64,000 bases of DNA from Aspidapion aeneum (lineage: Eukaryota; Arthropoda; Insecta; Coleoptera; Brentidae), in the NCBI GenBank assembly GCA_963576565.1, contig OY755038.1, forward strand, positions 134,929,348 through 134,993,347, given 5' to 3'. Numbering within the stretch: the stretch's first letter is position 1; each line of letters starts with the position of its first letter. This document shows positions 1 through 11,552 of the stretch, piece after piece. The position numbers and the translations under genes are program-made. The notes beneath the pieces are model-generated. The model was not told the origin of the DNA. It saw nothing but the letters and a program-made list of their open reading frames with translations, and did no database searches.

Positions 1-1949
1 CGGAGTTTTTTGCAAAACAACCTTATTTATAATTTTAGATTTAGGTAGATAATCTTAAGATCAGCTAATTTTTTGGCCAAAACCACTTTTCGATTTTTCT
101 TAATTTTAGCATTTAGCATCTTGTTTTTTCACAAACTTTGGCTTATAACTTTCGCCAAATTAGTTTTACAGAAAAACTATTAGTTTTTTGTTTGTAAGAA
201 AACTTACTAGCTTATATCTTAAAAACGCTCTTAAAGCCGCTAGTTTGGATTTATGTCGTCATATAGATCCTCGTACTCAAATTTGACGCAAACACTAGTC
301 ATAAACTTTCTTGATTAATCTCGAATTTTTATAATTTTTTTAATATTTAAAAAAATAACAGTTACTTTTTAAGTTCATGAATACAAAGCTCACTAAAACG
401 ACAACTAACTTGCTGTTCTGTTACAAGCACATCATAACCTATATAATTTTTTTGAAAAGTCAATGTGGAAAAGCTACAAGCCAAAGTTTTTGAAAAACAT
501 GGAAAAGCCTGCCATCTTGGATTTTTAACGTCACACCGGCCCTCCTGCTCAAGGAGGCAAACACCCGGTGAATAAAAATAATTCCACGGGATACCATAAT
601 AGGCCTAACAACTACAACAAATTTTTGCAGTGGAAGTAGTTATAGATATATTTATAAATTTATTTAGATTAAGGTAATATGTACGTTGTTCAATATCGAT
701 AACAACAAAAAGCATTTCACACAGTGATGGATCAAAACGCATTAAGTTTACACATTTTTTTTACAATTTAATGGTTTCAATTTAAACAAAAATCATTATT
801 ACAAGGATGGACCAATATGAATAGATCCAACATGTTGATTTTTTAAGTTAAAAAATTATAGTCAGCTCCTGAAGCCACCTCAAAGTTTAAAATTTAAGAT
901 AAATCGGTTTATAATTAATATAAAAGTCCGCCATTATAAATATTTTGTGATTAACAAAAACGTTAAAATGTATTGTCACGAGGACCCTATGTATATATGA
1001 GAGTGATTAAAGTTTCGAAAGTTTTGAAACTTTAAGCACTAATATTGTTGGGGTGATTTTATCGCGAAAAAAAGTACGTGTTTTTATAAGTTTTCTTAAG
1101 TTTAATGAAAGTGATAGCAATTTAGACAAAAATGTTGAGAATACTTTTTGGTAGGAAATACAGCTTTTCTTTTAAACCATGTTAAACAAAGTGATGTCAT
1201 AGCTAAGGTTAACACTTCAGGAGCGCCTGCAATGCACAATAAGAGATTTTTTTTTTTTAATGAAATAAAATATATTCGTTTTATTAATTAAAAAAAAAAA
1301 CTAGGCTTTAATAAGAAATAAGAGATAATAATTTTGCGCGGTATACTATATAATAAGCAGTAAAATATTCTTTTAAAAATTTTACAATTTGTTAAGGGTA
1401 GGGTAACATATAAAATTTTAGTGGCGTCCCAAAGTCGGAGGTCTTTATGAAAGCAAGAAATTTTTTCACTATATTTTTTTTTAAATAATCTTCTAGGGAA
1501 ATATGTTATGCCCTGTGTTATAAGGCCATATATATTTTTTACTAATGCATATCTAACAATGTTTAAATTTTCAATTACACACCAGAGGCGTCCGAAAAAG
1601 GCGACAATTTTTTAGGATTACAAATATTCCCAATGTAAGGACGCCGGTGGAGAGTAACTGTCAATTAAAGCCGTTTTAGTTATAGATTTTTAAAATTATA
1701 ATTTAAATTCCTACAAAAAAGTTTTAAACACATTTGATGTAGAAAGCTTATTTTTTGAGAAAATCATATGAAACCTAATAATTTCGGTTTATTATAAAAA
1801 TATCCTTAATTTTCGTACGATCCTGGAGTATCAACTTTAGCTTTAACACTACTATATATAATATACCGATTAAAATAAAAAAATATGTTCTAAAAAAAAA
1901 TGTTTTCAATATTGTCCTCTTAAATGGTTTTTTAGAAAACTGAATCATA
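1..1949. other. AT-rich intergenic DNA, no gene seen
   Basis: Long A and T runs with stop codons in all frames and no open reading frame above about 60 codons. A short GC-richer patch lies at about 530-575. I recognise no coding motif, RNA gene or transposon terminus. Confidence 0.6.
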
Positions 1950-2330
1950 ACAAAAACATTTCATGTAAAAAAAGCCAAGTACGCGAAAGTGGTATTCCGT
2001 AAAAAGAATTGCGATAAAAGTAAAGCCAAGTTCTCCAATACAAATTTCAAAATGAATGGTTCTTACTAGTTTAGAAATGTTTATTTAAACTTTGCTATTC
2101 CAGCCAAACTTTTTTACATTCAATTTAGCACTGTGCCTAAGAGTCATTTGCAGTCGTAATAGCCATGTTTAGAAAAACATTTCGAAACTAGTAAGAACCA
2201 TTCATTTTAAAATATGTATTGGAGAACTTGGATTTACATTTATCTCAATTCTTTTTAGGGAATACCACTTTCGCGTACTTGGCTTTTTTTACTTGAAATG
2301 TTTTTGTTATGACCTCACTGCTTGTTTAAA
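1950..2330. repeat. Imperfect inverted repeat, arms of ~150 bp
   Basis: The left arm (about 1955-2085) and right arm (about 2180-2310) are reverse complements with scattered mismatches. Both carry aagccaagtacgcgaaagtg or its complement, ending in the aaaacatttcatgtaaa motif. The loop holds a segment starting attcaatttagcac (about 2115) that also occurs at about 24790-24885 in opposite orientation. It looks like a fold-back end of an AT-rich non-autonomous transposon. No transposase is visible. Confidence 0.6.
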
Positions 2331-2339
2331 GGATTAGGA

Positions 2340-3090
2340 TAATATTTAAGTTTTAAAGTAGTAAAATATGCGGGATGTTGTTCAAAACTTTTGAAATGCA
2401 TATTAAAAATGTTGAGGTTTTTTATATTTTCCTATGGTTTTATCATAGTTCCTATCAGCCTTCTAAAGCTCAACTCTCTAGTGTCCCTGGAAGTAGACAA
2501 AGTTAATTTTAAATAACTTTACATTTATAGGGGAGGAAAATAAATTAAAATTTTGGTGTTTCCTATAGTCTTCCAAATATCAGCTCTCTAGCGTGGACAA
2601 TGCCAAGTTACATAATTTTATATTTAAACTTTGGGTTTTTTTAATTTTCTTTTATAGTTTTATCATAGTTCCTATCAGCCTTCCAAAGCTCAGCTCTCGA
2701 GCGTTTCTGGAAGTGGGCAATGTTACTTTTACACACATTTACATTTATAGGGGAGGGAAGTAAATTAGAATTTTGGGGGGTTTTAATTTTTTTCTATAGT
2801 CTTATCGTAGTTACTATCAGCATTCCAAAGCTCAGCTCTCTAGCGTGTCCGGAAGTGGGCAGTGTTACTTTTACATTACTTTACATTTATAGGGGAGGAA
2901 AGTAAATTATAATTTTGAGGTTTTTAATTTTTTTTCTATAGTTTTATCATAGTTCCTATCAGTCTACCATTTCTGGAAGTGGGCAATGTTCTTTTACATA
3001 ATTTTACATGTGTGAGGGAGTAAATTAGAATTTTGGGGTTTTTTAATTTTTTCCAGGGGTTTAGTCATAATTTCTATAAGTCTGCCAAAT
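2340..3090. repeat. Minisatellite with ~140-bp unit, copy 1
   Basis: About five degenerate units. Each contains a tatag-tttatcatagttcctatcag block, an aaagctcagctctctagcg block, a ggaagtgggcaatgttac block and an acatttataggggagg block. Unit starts fall near 2440, 2560, 2690, 2830 and 2950. The same array, reverse-complemented and with the same flank, is at 23940-24600, so array and flank moved as one element. Confidence 0.75.
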
Positions 3091-3916
3091 GTCAGCTTTA
3101 TGTCTAGAAGTACGGTAGAATATTGATGATCTATACATGAGAATGAGTGAGTGAGTGAGTGGCAATTTCGAAGTTTTTTGAAATTTCGTAACTACTTTAT
3201 GAATGAAAATTCCATGAAACTTGGAGGGGTTGTTAAGTCCATGAAGATCTACGACTGTGCAAAGTTTGAGATTCGTAGCTCATTTCGAAGTAGAGTTTTA
3301 GATAGGTCAAATATCGGCTGAAATGTTTCAAGAAAAGATGGTATATGGCGCGCGAACCTAATAAACAAAAGCTATAAAAATAATACAGGTTTTTTTTTCT
3401 GATTTTTAAAAATAGCCCATGAAGTCTTAGGTACTTAGTTTTTGGAAAATTAGATAAGACCTAATTATTTCAGTTTATTTTGCATATAATATAGAAATAC
3501 ATATATTTGGGTAGACCTAAAACTTTATGGTTTGTATCCTACCAAAAATATTACCCATGCAACTGATTAATAATTTTTGTAGAATATTTATCTATCTTTA
3601 TTTCATGTCATTTCAATCATTCTCAAAAATGAGTAACTTATAATTTAAAGACCACCAAAAAAACAAATTGGACAAATTCCAAAATGAAAAAATGGTTAAT
3701 ATCATATCTCGAACCTTGTTTTTAGTCTAACAAAAAACACAGTTTAGCATTTTCGTATAAAATTATTTTGGCTATAATTTTTATTTTAAACTTTGTACAA
3801 AAACCAAGTTATTTTAAAAAAAGAGAATTCGTGCTTCATTTTCTTAAAAAAGCGGCGAGAGCAGACATCGCTCTATAATTGTACCAAGCTTCGGACCATT
3901 TGCACCAAAACGTCAT
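3091..3916. other. AT-rich spacer before BEL element 1
   Basis: A short GAGT microsatellite (about 3144-3160) is followed by a tract on the theme 'gtaactactttatgaatgaaaattccatgaaactt', a module type resembling the one near 21840 and 44400. There is no open reading frame. The last five bases (3912-3916, gtcat) are the left target-site duplication of BEL element 1. Confidence 0.5.
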
Positions 3917-4391
3917 TGTTATGCCCGCAGTAAGAAAAACGATAAATGCAATGGACTGTATATAATTTAATTAATGAAAGCGCCAACAAACATACATATA
4001 TTGATATGAAAATTACGAAATAATTAAAAGGTCCATAGGTTAATTGTGGGTACCACACAAGGGAAATCAGAGACAAAGCACTCACCAGTTTGCAGCCAAT
4101 TTCTCCACTTCCAAGGGGCCCCTATCTGGATCTAATGATGTCACCACGTAGCTGAAGGGCTGAAGTTTCTAGTTCTATGCTTCAGTACACCAAAATCGAG
4201 CACTTTCAGGTGTAGAAATTTGAAATAGTTGGAGAAAGTAAATTAATACGCCATTTCTCGAGGCGGTCGAAAAAGGATCTCACTGATTCTTGGTGCGCAT
4301 GTCCAAAAATGCGCGAAAATGCACTCTGTCGGTCATTCAATTGTGTGGTTTTAAAATTTACAAACACCGCGAAATTTAGCGGGAGCTAACA
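3917..4391 (-). repeat. 3' LTR of BEL element 1
   Basis: 475 bp; on the minus strand it starts TGTTAGCTCCC and ends GCGGGCATAACA. Just upstream on that strand is the purine-rich ggagggcagtta (4392-4403 on the plus strand as complement), the expected polypurine tract. The same LTR family occurs at 11189-19517 (split), 32764-33237, 40039-40512 and 63053-63524. Confidence 0.93.
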
Positions 4392-4627
4392 TAACTGCCC
4401 TCCAAAACACACAATTTTAGAATATCAGCCGGACACATATAGATAAAAAAAATGATCGACCGATAAATATAAATGAATGAAAAACAGATAAGTAGCGTAA
4501 GTTTATTTATAGATAACTAAAACCCGAAAAAGTCAAAACAAACAAACAAAATTTAAAAAATAATAATAATAAAGAATTACCTATTGTAATAATTGACTTC
4601 AATAGGTAGAAAAATTTTAAATTACTT

Positions 4628-4785
4628 TTAATTCGGCAAGAGGCACAGTTTTACAACTGGCCGCTTGTAAACACCGGTAACCGTTTGTACCGTCGCAATA
4701 CGCACCTGACCGTCTCCGCCGGGATGCAGTTCGATGACACGACCGACCGGCCATTTCAAAGGTGATTGGCATTGGGGGTGAAAAC
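4628..4785 (-). pseudogene. BEL element 1 pol C-terminal remnant (DUF5641-like)
   Basis: Encodes the end of the polyprotein: PLKWPVGRVIELHPGGDGQV, then a YKRPVVKLC motif, then TAA at 4628-4630. This matches the C-terminal domain that follows the integrase core in BEL/Pao polyproteins, and the ends of elements 2 and 3. It is joined out of frame to RT sequence at a deletion junction near 4780, which removes about 2.5 kb relative to element 3 (about 33885-36405). The 3' untranslated tract to the LTR (4392-4627) is intact. Confidence 0.85.
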
Positions 4786-6088
4786 CTCCACAATATCCTT
4801 TGATAAGGACGGTGATAAGGATTGATAAGGACTTGACGGAACATCTGTTTGATATCAGCAATGTAGGCAATAGGATTAAGACGAAACGTAAGGAGTCAAG
4901 AAGCAATATCTTTTTGAAGTTTCGGTCCCGATAACAACGTGTCATTGAGACTAATATTTTTTGGAATGACTGCCGAACAATCCCAGACTACCCTTAATTT
5001 TGTACTTAAGCTTTCCGGCTTTAGTACGCAATGATGTGCTAAAAAACATGATACGTCGACCTTTGGTTGACTAGATAAAACTAAACTCATATGATTAGAA
5101 TCGATATAGTCTTGCATGAAACTTGAATAGGCAGTGTGCAGATCAGGATTTTTGATTAATCTATTTTCTAGAAGTAAAAATCTACGATAAGCTTGCGGAT
5201 AAGTATTTCCTAGGTCAGGGTTTATTTTATCTTTAAACGGAAGATCTACCATGAATCTACCGCTCGGTTGCCGTACTACACTCGCAGTAAAAATTGATTC
5301 TGCTTGTTTTTCTTCCTTTGATAAGATTTGTTTTTTAGGCAAATGTTCGATTTCCCAAAACCTAGGGAGAATGACCTCTAAAGGAGGTGAATGACTCGTT
5401 AAAAAACAACTGGTTCGTTCCGTAAGACTACCTACTTCGTCAACTTTTCCCATGACGACCCAGCCAAAGATAGTTTCAAGGGCTGAAGGTTGCCCTATTT
5501 GTCCAAGAACCCTGCCCTCCTTGAATATCTGTGCGAATAGCTCGCAACCAATAACTAGGTCCACAAGTCTAGATTTGAAATTAGATGGGTCCGCAAGTTT
5601 AAGGTTTTCCAAGTGTTTCCACTGATTATCGTTCAAAGTGAATGTAGGCATATTGGAACATAATTGTGGAACGACAATTGCTTCGAAATTAAGTAAAGCA
5701 GTGACCTGTCCTTGTGGCTTAATGTGACATTGAACGAGCCCTTTGGAAGTAAAAGAAGACATCTAATTTAATCCGAATATTTCAGTGGTGTAACTTCGCC
5801 TAGAAAGATTAAGACGCTGAATATACTTTTCACTGATGAATCCTGTCTGTGATCCAGAATCAAGCAGTGCCCTTACAGGTTGAAAATTTCCGCAACCGTC
5901 CATAACTTCTATTATGGCGGTGCATAAAAGAAAGGTACCTGAAGGTCCTGAGGTATTTAATGACACATGAAGCTTATTGACAGGTGGTGTGTGAATGACA
6001 GGACTAGTATCTTGGCTTCCAGACTCTTGATTAGTTTCTAAGATATGAGTTAAAGTGTGGTGCCTTTTACTATTGCAAGTCCTGCATC
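4786..6088 (-). pseudogene. BEL element 1 protease and RT N-terminus, broken
   Basis: Read from 6088 down: end of the gag zinc knuckles (CX2CX3HH pattern near 6075), a linker, then the aspartic protease core RALLDSGSQTGFIS (about 5875), an in-frame TAG at about 5763-5765, the FGWVVMGK segment, and the RT N-terminal region with AYSSFMQDYIDSNHM and KLRVVWDCSA. A TGA near 4896 replaces the Leu codon seen in element 3, followed by the RT start (IADIKQMFRQVLINPYHRPY). The region then stops at the deletion junction. RT motif C (xxDD), RNase H and integrase are absent. No product is expected. Confidence 0.88.
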
Positions 6089-6119
6089 AATATTTTATAT
6101 TTTTATATACTTATCGGTT

Positions 6120-7712
6120 TCACAACGTTCTACGTCTTCCGATACCCAATCTCCACTCGTTTCTGTTTGCCCATAATTCATCATCTAGGCCTCTTATTCT
6201 TATTTCACTGTCTATTCCTTCTCTCCAGCTTCTCCTTGGCCGTCCTCGTTTTCTTCGGCCAGTTGGTTTCCATTGTAGTATTTGTTTAGGTAGTCTTTCG
6301 TCATTCATTCTTTGTACATGTCCGTACCACACCAGTTGTTTTGTTCTTATACCATCCACTAAAGTACGTTCACCTACTGTCATAATTTCTCTTATTCTTT
6401 GATTTGTAACTCTTTCTCTTTTTGATTTCCCTGCTGCTCTTCTCCAATAGTCCATCTCCGTAGCGGAAAGCATTTTTTCTGTTCTATCCTTGATTGGCCA
6501 TACTTCTGAGCCGTATGTAATAATACTTTTTATAATGGTGTTATATATAAGCTTTTTGTTATGTTTTGATATACTTTGGTCCCAAATTATTCCATTTAAT
6601 AAAGTTATTGCTTTTCTTCCTTGTACGTTTCGATCTTTTATAGCTTTGTCTAGTGTTCCGTCAGCTGTAATTTTTAGACCTAAGTATTTATACTCATCAC
6701 AGGAGTGAATTCGCTGCCCTGTATTTAAGATTAGATCCTGTTTCATTCCACCGATACACATATACTCTGTCTTATTGAGATTAACCTCTAGTCCCCACTT
6801 ATTGTACTCTTCTATTAGTTTTCGTGTCATATATTCGAGGTCGTCATAATCCTGAGCCACTACTATCTGATCATCGGCGAAACATAAAGTATACAAGGTG
6901 GTTTCGTCCAACGGAATTCCCATGTTTTGGCATTTTCTCTTCCATACTTTAAGGACTTGTTCCAAGTATATCTTGAAGAGCGTAGGCGAGATACAGCAAC
7001 CTTGTTTAAGACCTTTATTTACTTGAAAGCCTTTGGTTAGTTTTGCTTTTATTTTAACTTTTGCCTTACTATTGCGGTATAAGTCTTGGATGGCCTTAAT
7101 TAGTTGTACGCTTATGTTTGTGTTTTCCAACGCTCTCCAAAGTAGATTTAGTGGTATACTATCATATGCCTTCTGCAAATCCACGTAAAGCAGATGCAGC
7201 TCTTGACCGTATGCCATTTTCTTTTCAATAACTTGGGTTATACAAAAGAGATGATCTGAAGTCGATCTACCTGCCCTGAAACCAGCTTGTTCTTCTGCCT
7301 CCATGTCTTTATATTCGCTCTCTACTTTATTTCTTATTATTTTACCGTATATTCTGCTTAGCGTACTAGTCACAGATATACCTCTATAATTGTCACATAT
7401 ATCTTTCCTTCCTTTTTTGTGTATTGTGGATATATATGACGTTTTCCACTCAGTTGGGACTACAGTTCCATTTAAATATTTTTGGAAAAGATTCCGTAAT
7501 CTCCAAAACAGTTCTTTAGTGCCATATTTAATAAGTTCGGCTGGGATATTTCCGGGTTCGGCAGATTTACCGCTTTTTACGGTTGTGCACACGTTTTTGA
7601 CCTCAGAGATTGTGAGGGGTACTGGAGATCCCATCGTTCTAATTATATTGTCTCTTGCGTCTTCCTTGAATTCTGCTCTATCTTCAGTTAAAAGTTTTTT
7701 AAAATGCTCATC
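6120..7712 (-). CDS. LINE copy 1 reverse transcriptase region (open but cut off)
   Basis: About 530 codons open to the TGA at 6120-6122; upstream it is severed from the endonuclease by a TAG. RT fingers and palm are complete: NYRGISVTSTLSRIYGKII, EEQAGFRAGRSTSDHLF, YVDLQKAYDSIP (motif A Asp), GLKQGCCISPTLFKIYLEQ, CFADDQIVV (motif C FADD, about 6871-6888), VNLNKTEYMCIGG and YKYLGLKI, then an arginine-rich GRRKRGRPRRSWREG tail. All RT catalytic aspartates are present. No functional start is evident; 7634 is merely the first ATG. It is best read as part of a broken ORF. Confidence 0.85.
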   Translation of the reverse strand, partial: DEHFKKLLTEDRAEFKEDARDNIIRTMGSPVPLTISEVKNVCTTVKSGKSAEPGNIPAELIKYGTKELFWRLRNLFQKYLNGTVVPTEWKTSYISTIHKKGRKDICDNYRGISVTSTLSRIYGKIIRNKVESEYKDMEAEEQAGFRAGRSTSDHLFCITQVIEKKMAYGQELHLLYVDLQKAYDSIPLNLLWRALENTNISVQLIKAIQDLYRNSKAKVKIKAKLTKGFQVNKGLKQGCCISPTLFKIYLEQVLKVWKRKCQNMGIPLDETTLYTLCFADDQIVVAQDYDDLEYMTRKLIEEYNKWGLEVNLNKTEYMCIGGMKQDLILNTGQRIHSCDEYKYLGLKITADGTLDKAIKDRNVQGRKAITLLNGIIWDQSISKHNKKLIYNTIIKSIITYGSEVWPIKDRTEKMLSATEMDYWRRAAGKSKRERVTNQRIREIMTVGERTLVDGIRTKQLVWYGHVQRMNDERLPKQILQWKPTGRRKRGRPRRSWREGIDSEIRIRGLDDELWANRNEWRLGIGRRRTL

Positions 7713-9027
7713 CTATTCTTTGTCTGGTATTGGTGAAATGATATCTCTGCATGTTTCTTTTTTAATCGATCTTATAGTTTTCCAGCTTTCGGTACTTCTC
7801 CTACCTCCTAAGTAAGAATCTATTTTCTGACACTTTTGCGTCCACGAATGATTTTTCTTATCACTGATCATTCTTCTCACCTTTGATTGCGCGATTTTGT
7901 ATTCTTGTCTGCTTCTATCTGTCTTTTGGGATAAGTAGGTGTGATATAATTTCCTTTTTTCCTCTATTTCTCGCTCAATCTCAGCATCCCACCAGTATGG
8001 TTTTCTTCTTTTAGAAGTTTCTTCCACTAATCCTAGTGCTTCTTTTGCAGCTTGGTGGATGCTTAATGTAATACATTTGTATTCCTCATCTGGGGTTTCA
8101 CCTGAACTTGTATTAAGTTTTTCGTTCAGTCTCTTTTTGTATAAGTTTTTTACGCTGTCATGTTCTAGGCTTAGTAGATTATATTTACAGTGATCAATTT
8201 CTTCAATCACTGTATCATCAAGATGTTGTTGATGCAGGCTTCGGCCTTGATAAGGAAAGAGAATTTTGGACTCCAGAAAATAGTGATCACTTCCGCATGT
8301 TGATCCACGCTTTGTTCTGACATCTTGAATTTTTAGTTTTGTCTTTTGTTTCGTGATAAGATAATCAATGACGGATATCAGGTTTTGTGAGGGTTTGGTC
8401 CAGGTATATTTGTGTATTTCCTTATGTTGAAAAAAACCGTTTTGGATTTTTAGGTTTAATTGCTCACATACTGTAATTAGCCTGTTTCCATTGTCCTTAA
8501 CAAGATTTTCTCCATATTGGCCAACTGTCAGATCATTAACTCTGTTACCGGTTCTACTACTTAAATCTCCCAATATGACAATTTCTCTAGATGCACTTAC
8601 TGCTGATATTTCATTGTGTATTTCTTCAAAAAAAATTGTCTTTCACGGCTACATTTGCATCGTCGTTATACGCATAGATTCCAAAAATCGTAAGTCTCAT
8701 TCCTTTTATTGTTATATTCATTTTAATTAGCTTTTCATTGACTGCTTCCCAGTTGGTGATACATTTTCTAAATCTTTTGTTGACCAAAATAGATACTCCT
8801 TGTTGGGCATGTTTTTCTTTTGCCACTCCGCTATAGAAATGGTCATATTGTCCTAGGTTTTCAGATCCTTTTCCTTTCTTTTTCGTTTTTGTTAGTACAG
8901 CAAGGTCTACCTTCATTCTGCTGCACTCATGTACTATTTCATTCATTTTTCGATTCATTCCTTGTACGTTCCTTGTACCAAAAATCATATTCCTGTTTCT
9001 TTGCTTGGTTCGTCTTAGGTTTTTCAT
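7713..9027 (-). pseudogene. LINE copy 1 endonuclease region, broken
   Basis: ATG at 9027-9025. The APE-type endonuclease cuts target DNA for target-primed reverse transcription. Motifs: GTRNVQGMN (W changed to R relative to copy 2), VLTKTKKKG where copy 2 has VLTETKKKG (the catalytic Glu is Lys here), YSGVAKEKHAQQGVS, FGIYAYNDD, ILGDLSSR (N to S relative to copy 2), VIDYLITKQ and GSDHYFLES. A frameshift in an A-run near 8630 separates the first 133 residues from the rest. A TAG near 7713 replaces a Trp codon retained in copy 2. The linker to RT follows. It cannot encode an active endonuclease. Confidence 0.88.
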
Positions 9028-9423
9028 TTCTTTCCGAGGCGTTTGATTGGGTTTTTTAACAGTGTACGTTTTTTCCGGGTATCAGAGAGTTAGTCTGATG
9101 CCCCAACCCCCAACCTGGAGGACCAGGTGATTTTTGATCGAGGTTTTCTTCCCCTAGCCTTTGACGATTCCAACGCCGGTACTACAAGGCAGTAGTCTTT
9201 TATACTATCCCTAAAAGAAAGGGTTGCCACCTACGCTATGATCACCGTACCGAGGTCCATTCTCTCCGCCTTTCATATCGATGTGGTCTTCTCCCGTAAC
9301 CCTGGGAAAGGGACCCCATACAGGTGCTAACTCTCCGGGTCGAAGAGTACCTGGAATCTACGGAGGGCAGGGGTCGATTCATTTCCCCTGATAGACATCT
9401 GACGAGGTCTACCCGTACCCCAT
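9028..9423 (-). other. 5' leader of LINE copy 1
   Basis: GC-richer than its surroundings, with a run of cytosines (ccccaacccccaacctgg, about 9101-9118). Copy 2 (39459-39830) shares it except for a substituted patch near 9257-9297 (39683-39710 in copy 2), and the copies have different 5' termini. It probably carries the internal promoter, but this is inferred from position only. A 71-codon ORF here (9242-9457) has no support. Confidence 0.55.
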
Positions 9424-10648
9424 AATATTTTGATTTGCACTTATCTACCCCATGCAAGGGATGAAAACACGCTAGACATAATTTTTTCTACTTGACGAAA
9501 GATAGGCGATCGATAGGTGAGAGATCAAGAAATGTTTGACATTTCGAAAGCACGTGACCTTGATTACACCGGAAACATTTTATTCCCGTACTTGAATTAT
9601 TTGAGGTGCTAGCCAGTCCTATAAAAGGCGAATTGGATGATTTATAGGTAGGCTTTTGCCCAAACTGATTTTGCATAGAATTTGAATTTTGATAGGTAGG
9701 CTTTTGCCCAAACTGATTTTGCATAGAATTTGATTTTTGATAGGTAGGCACCTTTTTGGGTGCTGTTGATTGAGGAAGTGATTCCAAAACTTTACATCTT
9801 TTTTCTAGAAATTGAAAAAGTGACTGAAAAGTGGGAATTTCGGTATTAGTATTGGCGTGACTCATTTTGAAATTTGAACGCGTCGGAATATCCAATTTTT
9901 CTAACAAAATGAAAAAAATAATAAAGTCCCAACTGTCAACGTCAAAGCTAAGTGATTTTAAAATTTCTAGGGATTCAGAAAAGATGTCAATTAAATTACG
10001 CAATTCTTTAGCTGACTCGTTTTTTAAGGTGGAGTTCATAATTGTGCTTAAAGCATCATTTGCGAGGTCTCGCTTGTTTTGATATCTATTGACTAATTTG
10101 TCGTAAGCAATTTTATAATTTTGATCAGATAAGCTAATCCCTAATATCAATTTTAAAGGCTCATCCTCGAGATATGAAAATAAATATTGAAGTTTTCGAA
10201 CGTTACTTAGACTTTGATTTTGATCTATAATGTTATTAAAAAGATCGAAAAAGCTTGGCCATAATTTTTTATCACCTCGAAATATGGGAATACCTAACTC
10301 TTTGAGTTTTGGAGTTTCGTTTTGTCGAACATATGATCCCGAAAAGGATGGGGCCTCAACCGGAAATATTTTAGAGTAAACCCCCTTACACGCATAAAAA
10401 TATTTACGAGCTTCTGAAAGGATCGCATCCTACGTTTTAAACTCCTCGTCGTCCGAGTCGTCTATCAATATAATGACATCAATATGTGCCAGCATGTATT
10501 TATCGAAGGTTTCATCCAAATCGGAATACCTCACTTGAAACTCGTTTCTCGCTTTTTCGTCCGATGCCGCGGTCTGTGAAAACACATAACACTCGGTGAT
10601 CGCAGATAAAAAACCCTTGCGTTTTTGCACTGCTTTTTTGACAGACAT
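9424..10648 (-). pseudogene. BEL element 1 gag, broken
   Basis: Structural nucleocapsid precursor. ATG at 10648-10646 (MSVKKAVQKRKGF), downstream of a non-ATG extension. In-frame TAGs fall at 10430-10432 and 9488-9490. Between them is a capsid-like helical region with LSDQNYKIAYDKLVNRYQNK (DUF1759-like in other BEL gags), then a repeated QNSNSMQNQFGQKPTYx block, then CFRCNQGHVLSKC (CX2CX4HX4C, partly irregular). A second knuckle, CLACFHPLH, follows and runs up to the LINE insertion; the third lies on the other side near 6075. Unlike element 2 it cannot give full-length Gag. Confidence 0.85.
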
Positions 10649-11188
10649 GATTTTACCTTTGAAATGACGAAATTGTCGGTAAATATACAATTAACGCTAA
10701 ATTAATGCTTCTAAAATAGAAAAATGATGAATTGTCGAAAATATGCACTAATTTATCGCAATTGATGAAAATTGTTTTAAATATCGAAATGATATGGAAC
10801 ACATCTAATCACAGAAATGTCGTTAAATATACAATTAACGCTAAATTAATGCTTCTGAAATAGAAAAATGACGAATTGTCGAAAATATGCACTAATTTAT
10901 CGCAATTGATGAAAATTTTTTTAAATATCGAGATGATATGGAACACACCTATCACACTGAACATGTGCTTGTTTGTTTTGATTGCTTCGAATTGTTTACT
11001 GAGTGTCCACGGTACGTTACCATAGCAGCGGACCGAAAAACACGTGAACTGCACCGCTACCGAAGGTCGAGCGAAAATCTCTCTCGTTTCAATACGAAGG
11101 CCTTGATCTCGGCGTGAAAATAAATGGCCGACTTATTAATATCGTCGTATGGAGTAAATTTTAAATAATTCGGTCGAAGGAACACTTA
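10649..11188 (-). other. BEL element 1 leader with ~137-bp direct repeat
   Basis: Untranslated leader between the LTR and gag. Two near-identical copies of a ~137-bp unit (about 10672-10806 and 10812-10948) each contain ttaaatatacaattaacgct and a shared gatatggaacacac end. Next to the LTR, on the minus strand, ttccttcgaccgaa is a diverged form of the putative primer-binding motif of elements 2 and 3. Confidence 0.7.
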
Positions 11189-11552
11189 TGTTATGCCCGC
11201 AGTAAGAAAAACGATAAATGCAATGGACTGTATATAATTTAATTAATGAAAGCGCGAACAAACATAAATATATTGATATGAAAATTACGAAATAATTAAA
11301 ACGTCCATAGGTTAATTGTGGGTACCACACAAGGGAAATCAGAGACAAAGCACTCACCAGTTTGCAGCCAATTTCTCCACTTCCAAGGGGCCCCTATCTG
11401 GATCTAATGATGTCACCACGTAGCTGAAGGGCTGAAGTTTCTAGTTCTATGCTTCAGTACACCAAAATCGAGCACTTTCAGGTGTAGAAATTTGAAATAG
11501 TTGGAGAAAGTAAATTAACACGCCATTTCACGAGGCGGTCGAAAAAGGATCT
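11189..11552 (-). repeat. 5' LTR of BEL element 1, 3' part
   Basis: 364 bp from the tgttatgcccgc end up to gatct (11548-11552), where BEL element 2 interrupts. The remaining 111 bp are at 19407-19517, and the two halves sum to 475 bp, exactly the length of the 3' LTR. Confidence 0.95.

Larger units (their letters stand above)
6097..9423 (-). mobile_element. RTE-like LINE copy 1, inserted in BEL element 1 gag
   Basis: A non-LTR retrotransposon of about 3.3 kb: 5' leader (about 9028-9423), endonuclease, RT, a very short 3' UTR and an AT-rich tail at the low-coordinate end. The 8-bp aatatttt flanks it at 6089-6096 and 9424-9431 and interrupts the second and third zinc knuckles of BEL element 1 gag. 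RTE-like assignment rests on the short 3' UTR, the microsatellite-like tail, the AP-endonuclease-RT architecture and the GRRKRGRPRRSW tail. A second copy lies at 36588-39830. Confidence 0.88.

Noticed and set aside
6055..6402. Plus-strand ORFs across the LINE and gypsy regions (for example 6055-6402, 7390-7815, 62530-63087)
   Set aside because: Antisense shadows of the minus-strand LINE coding regions.
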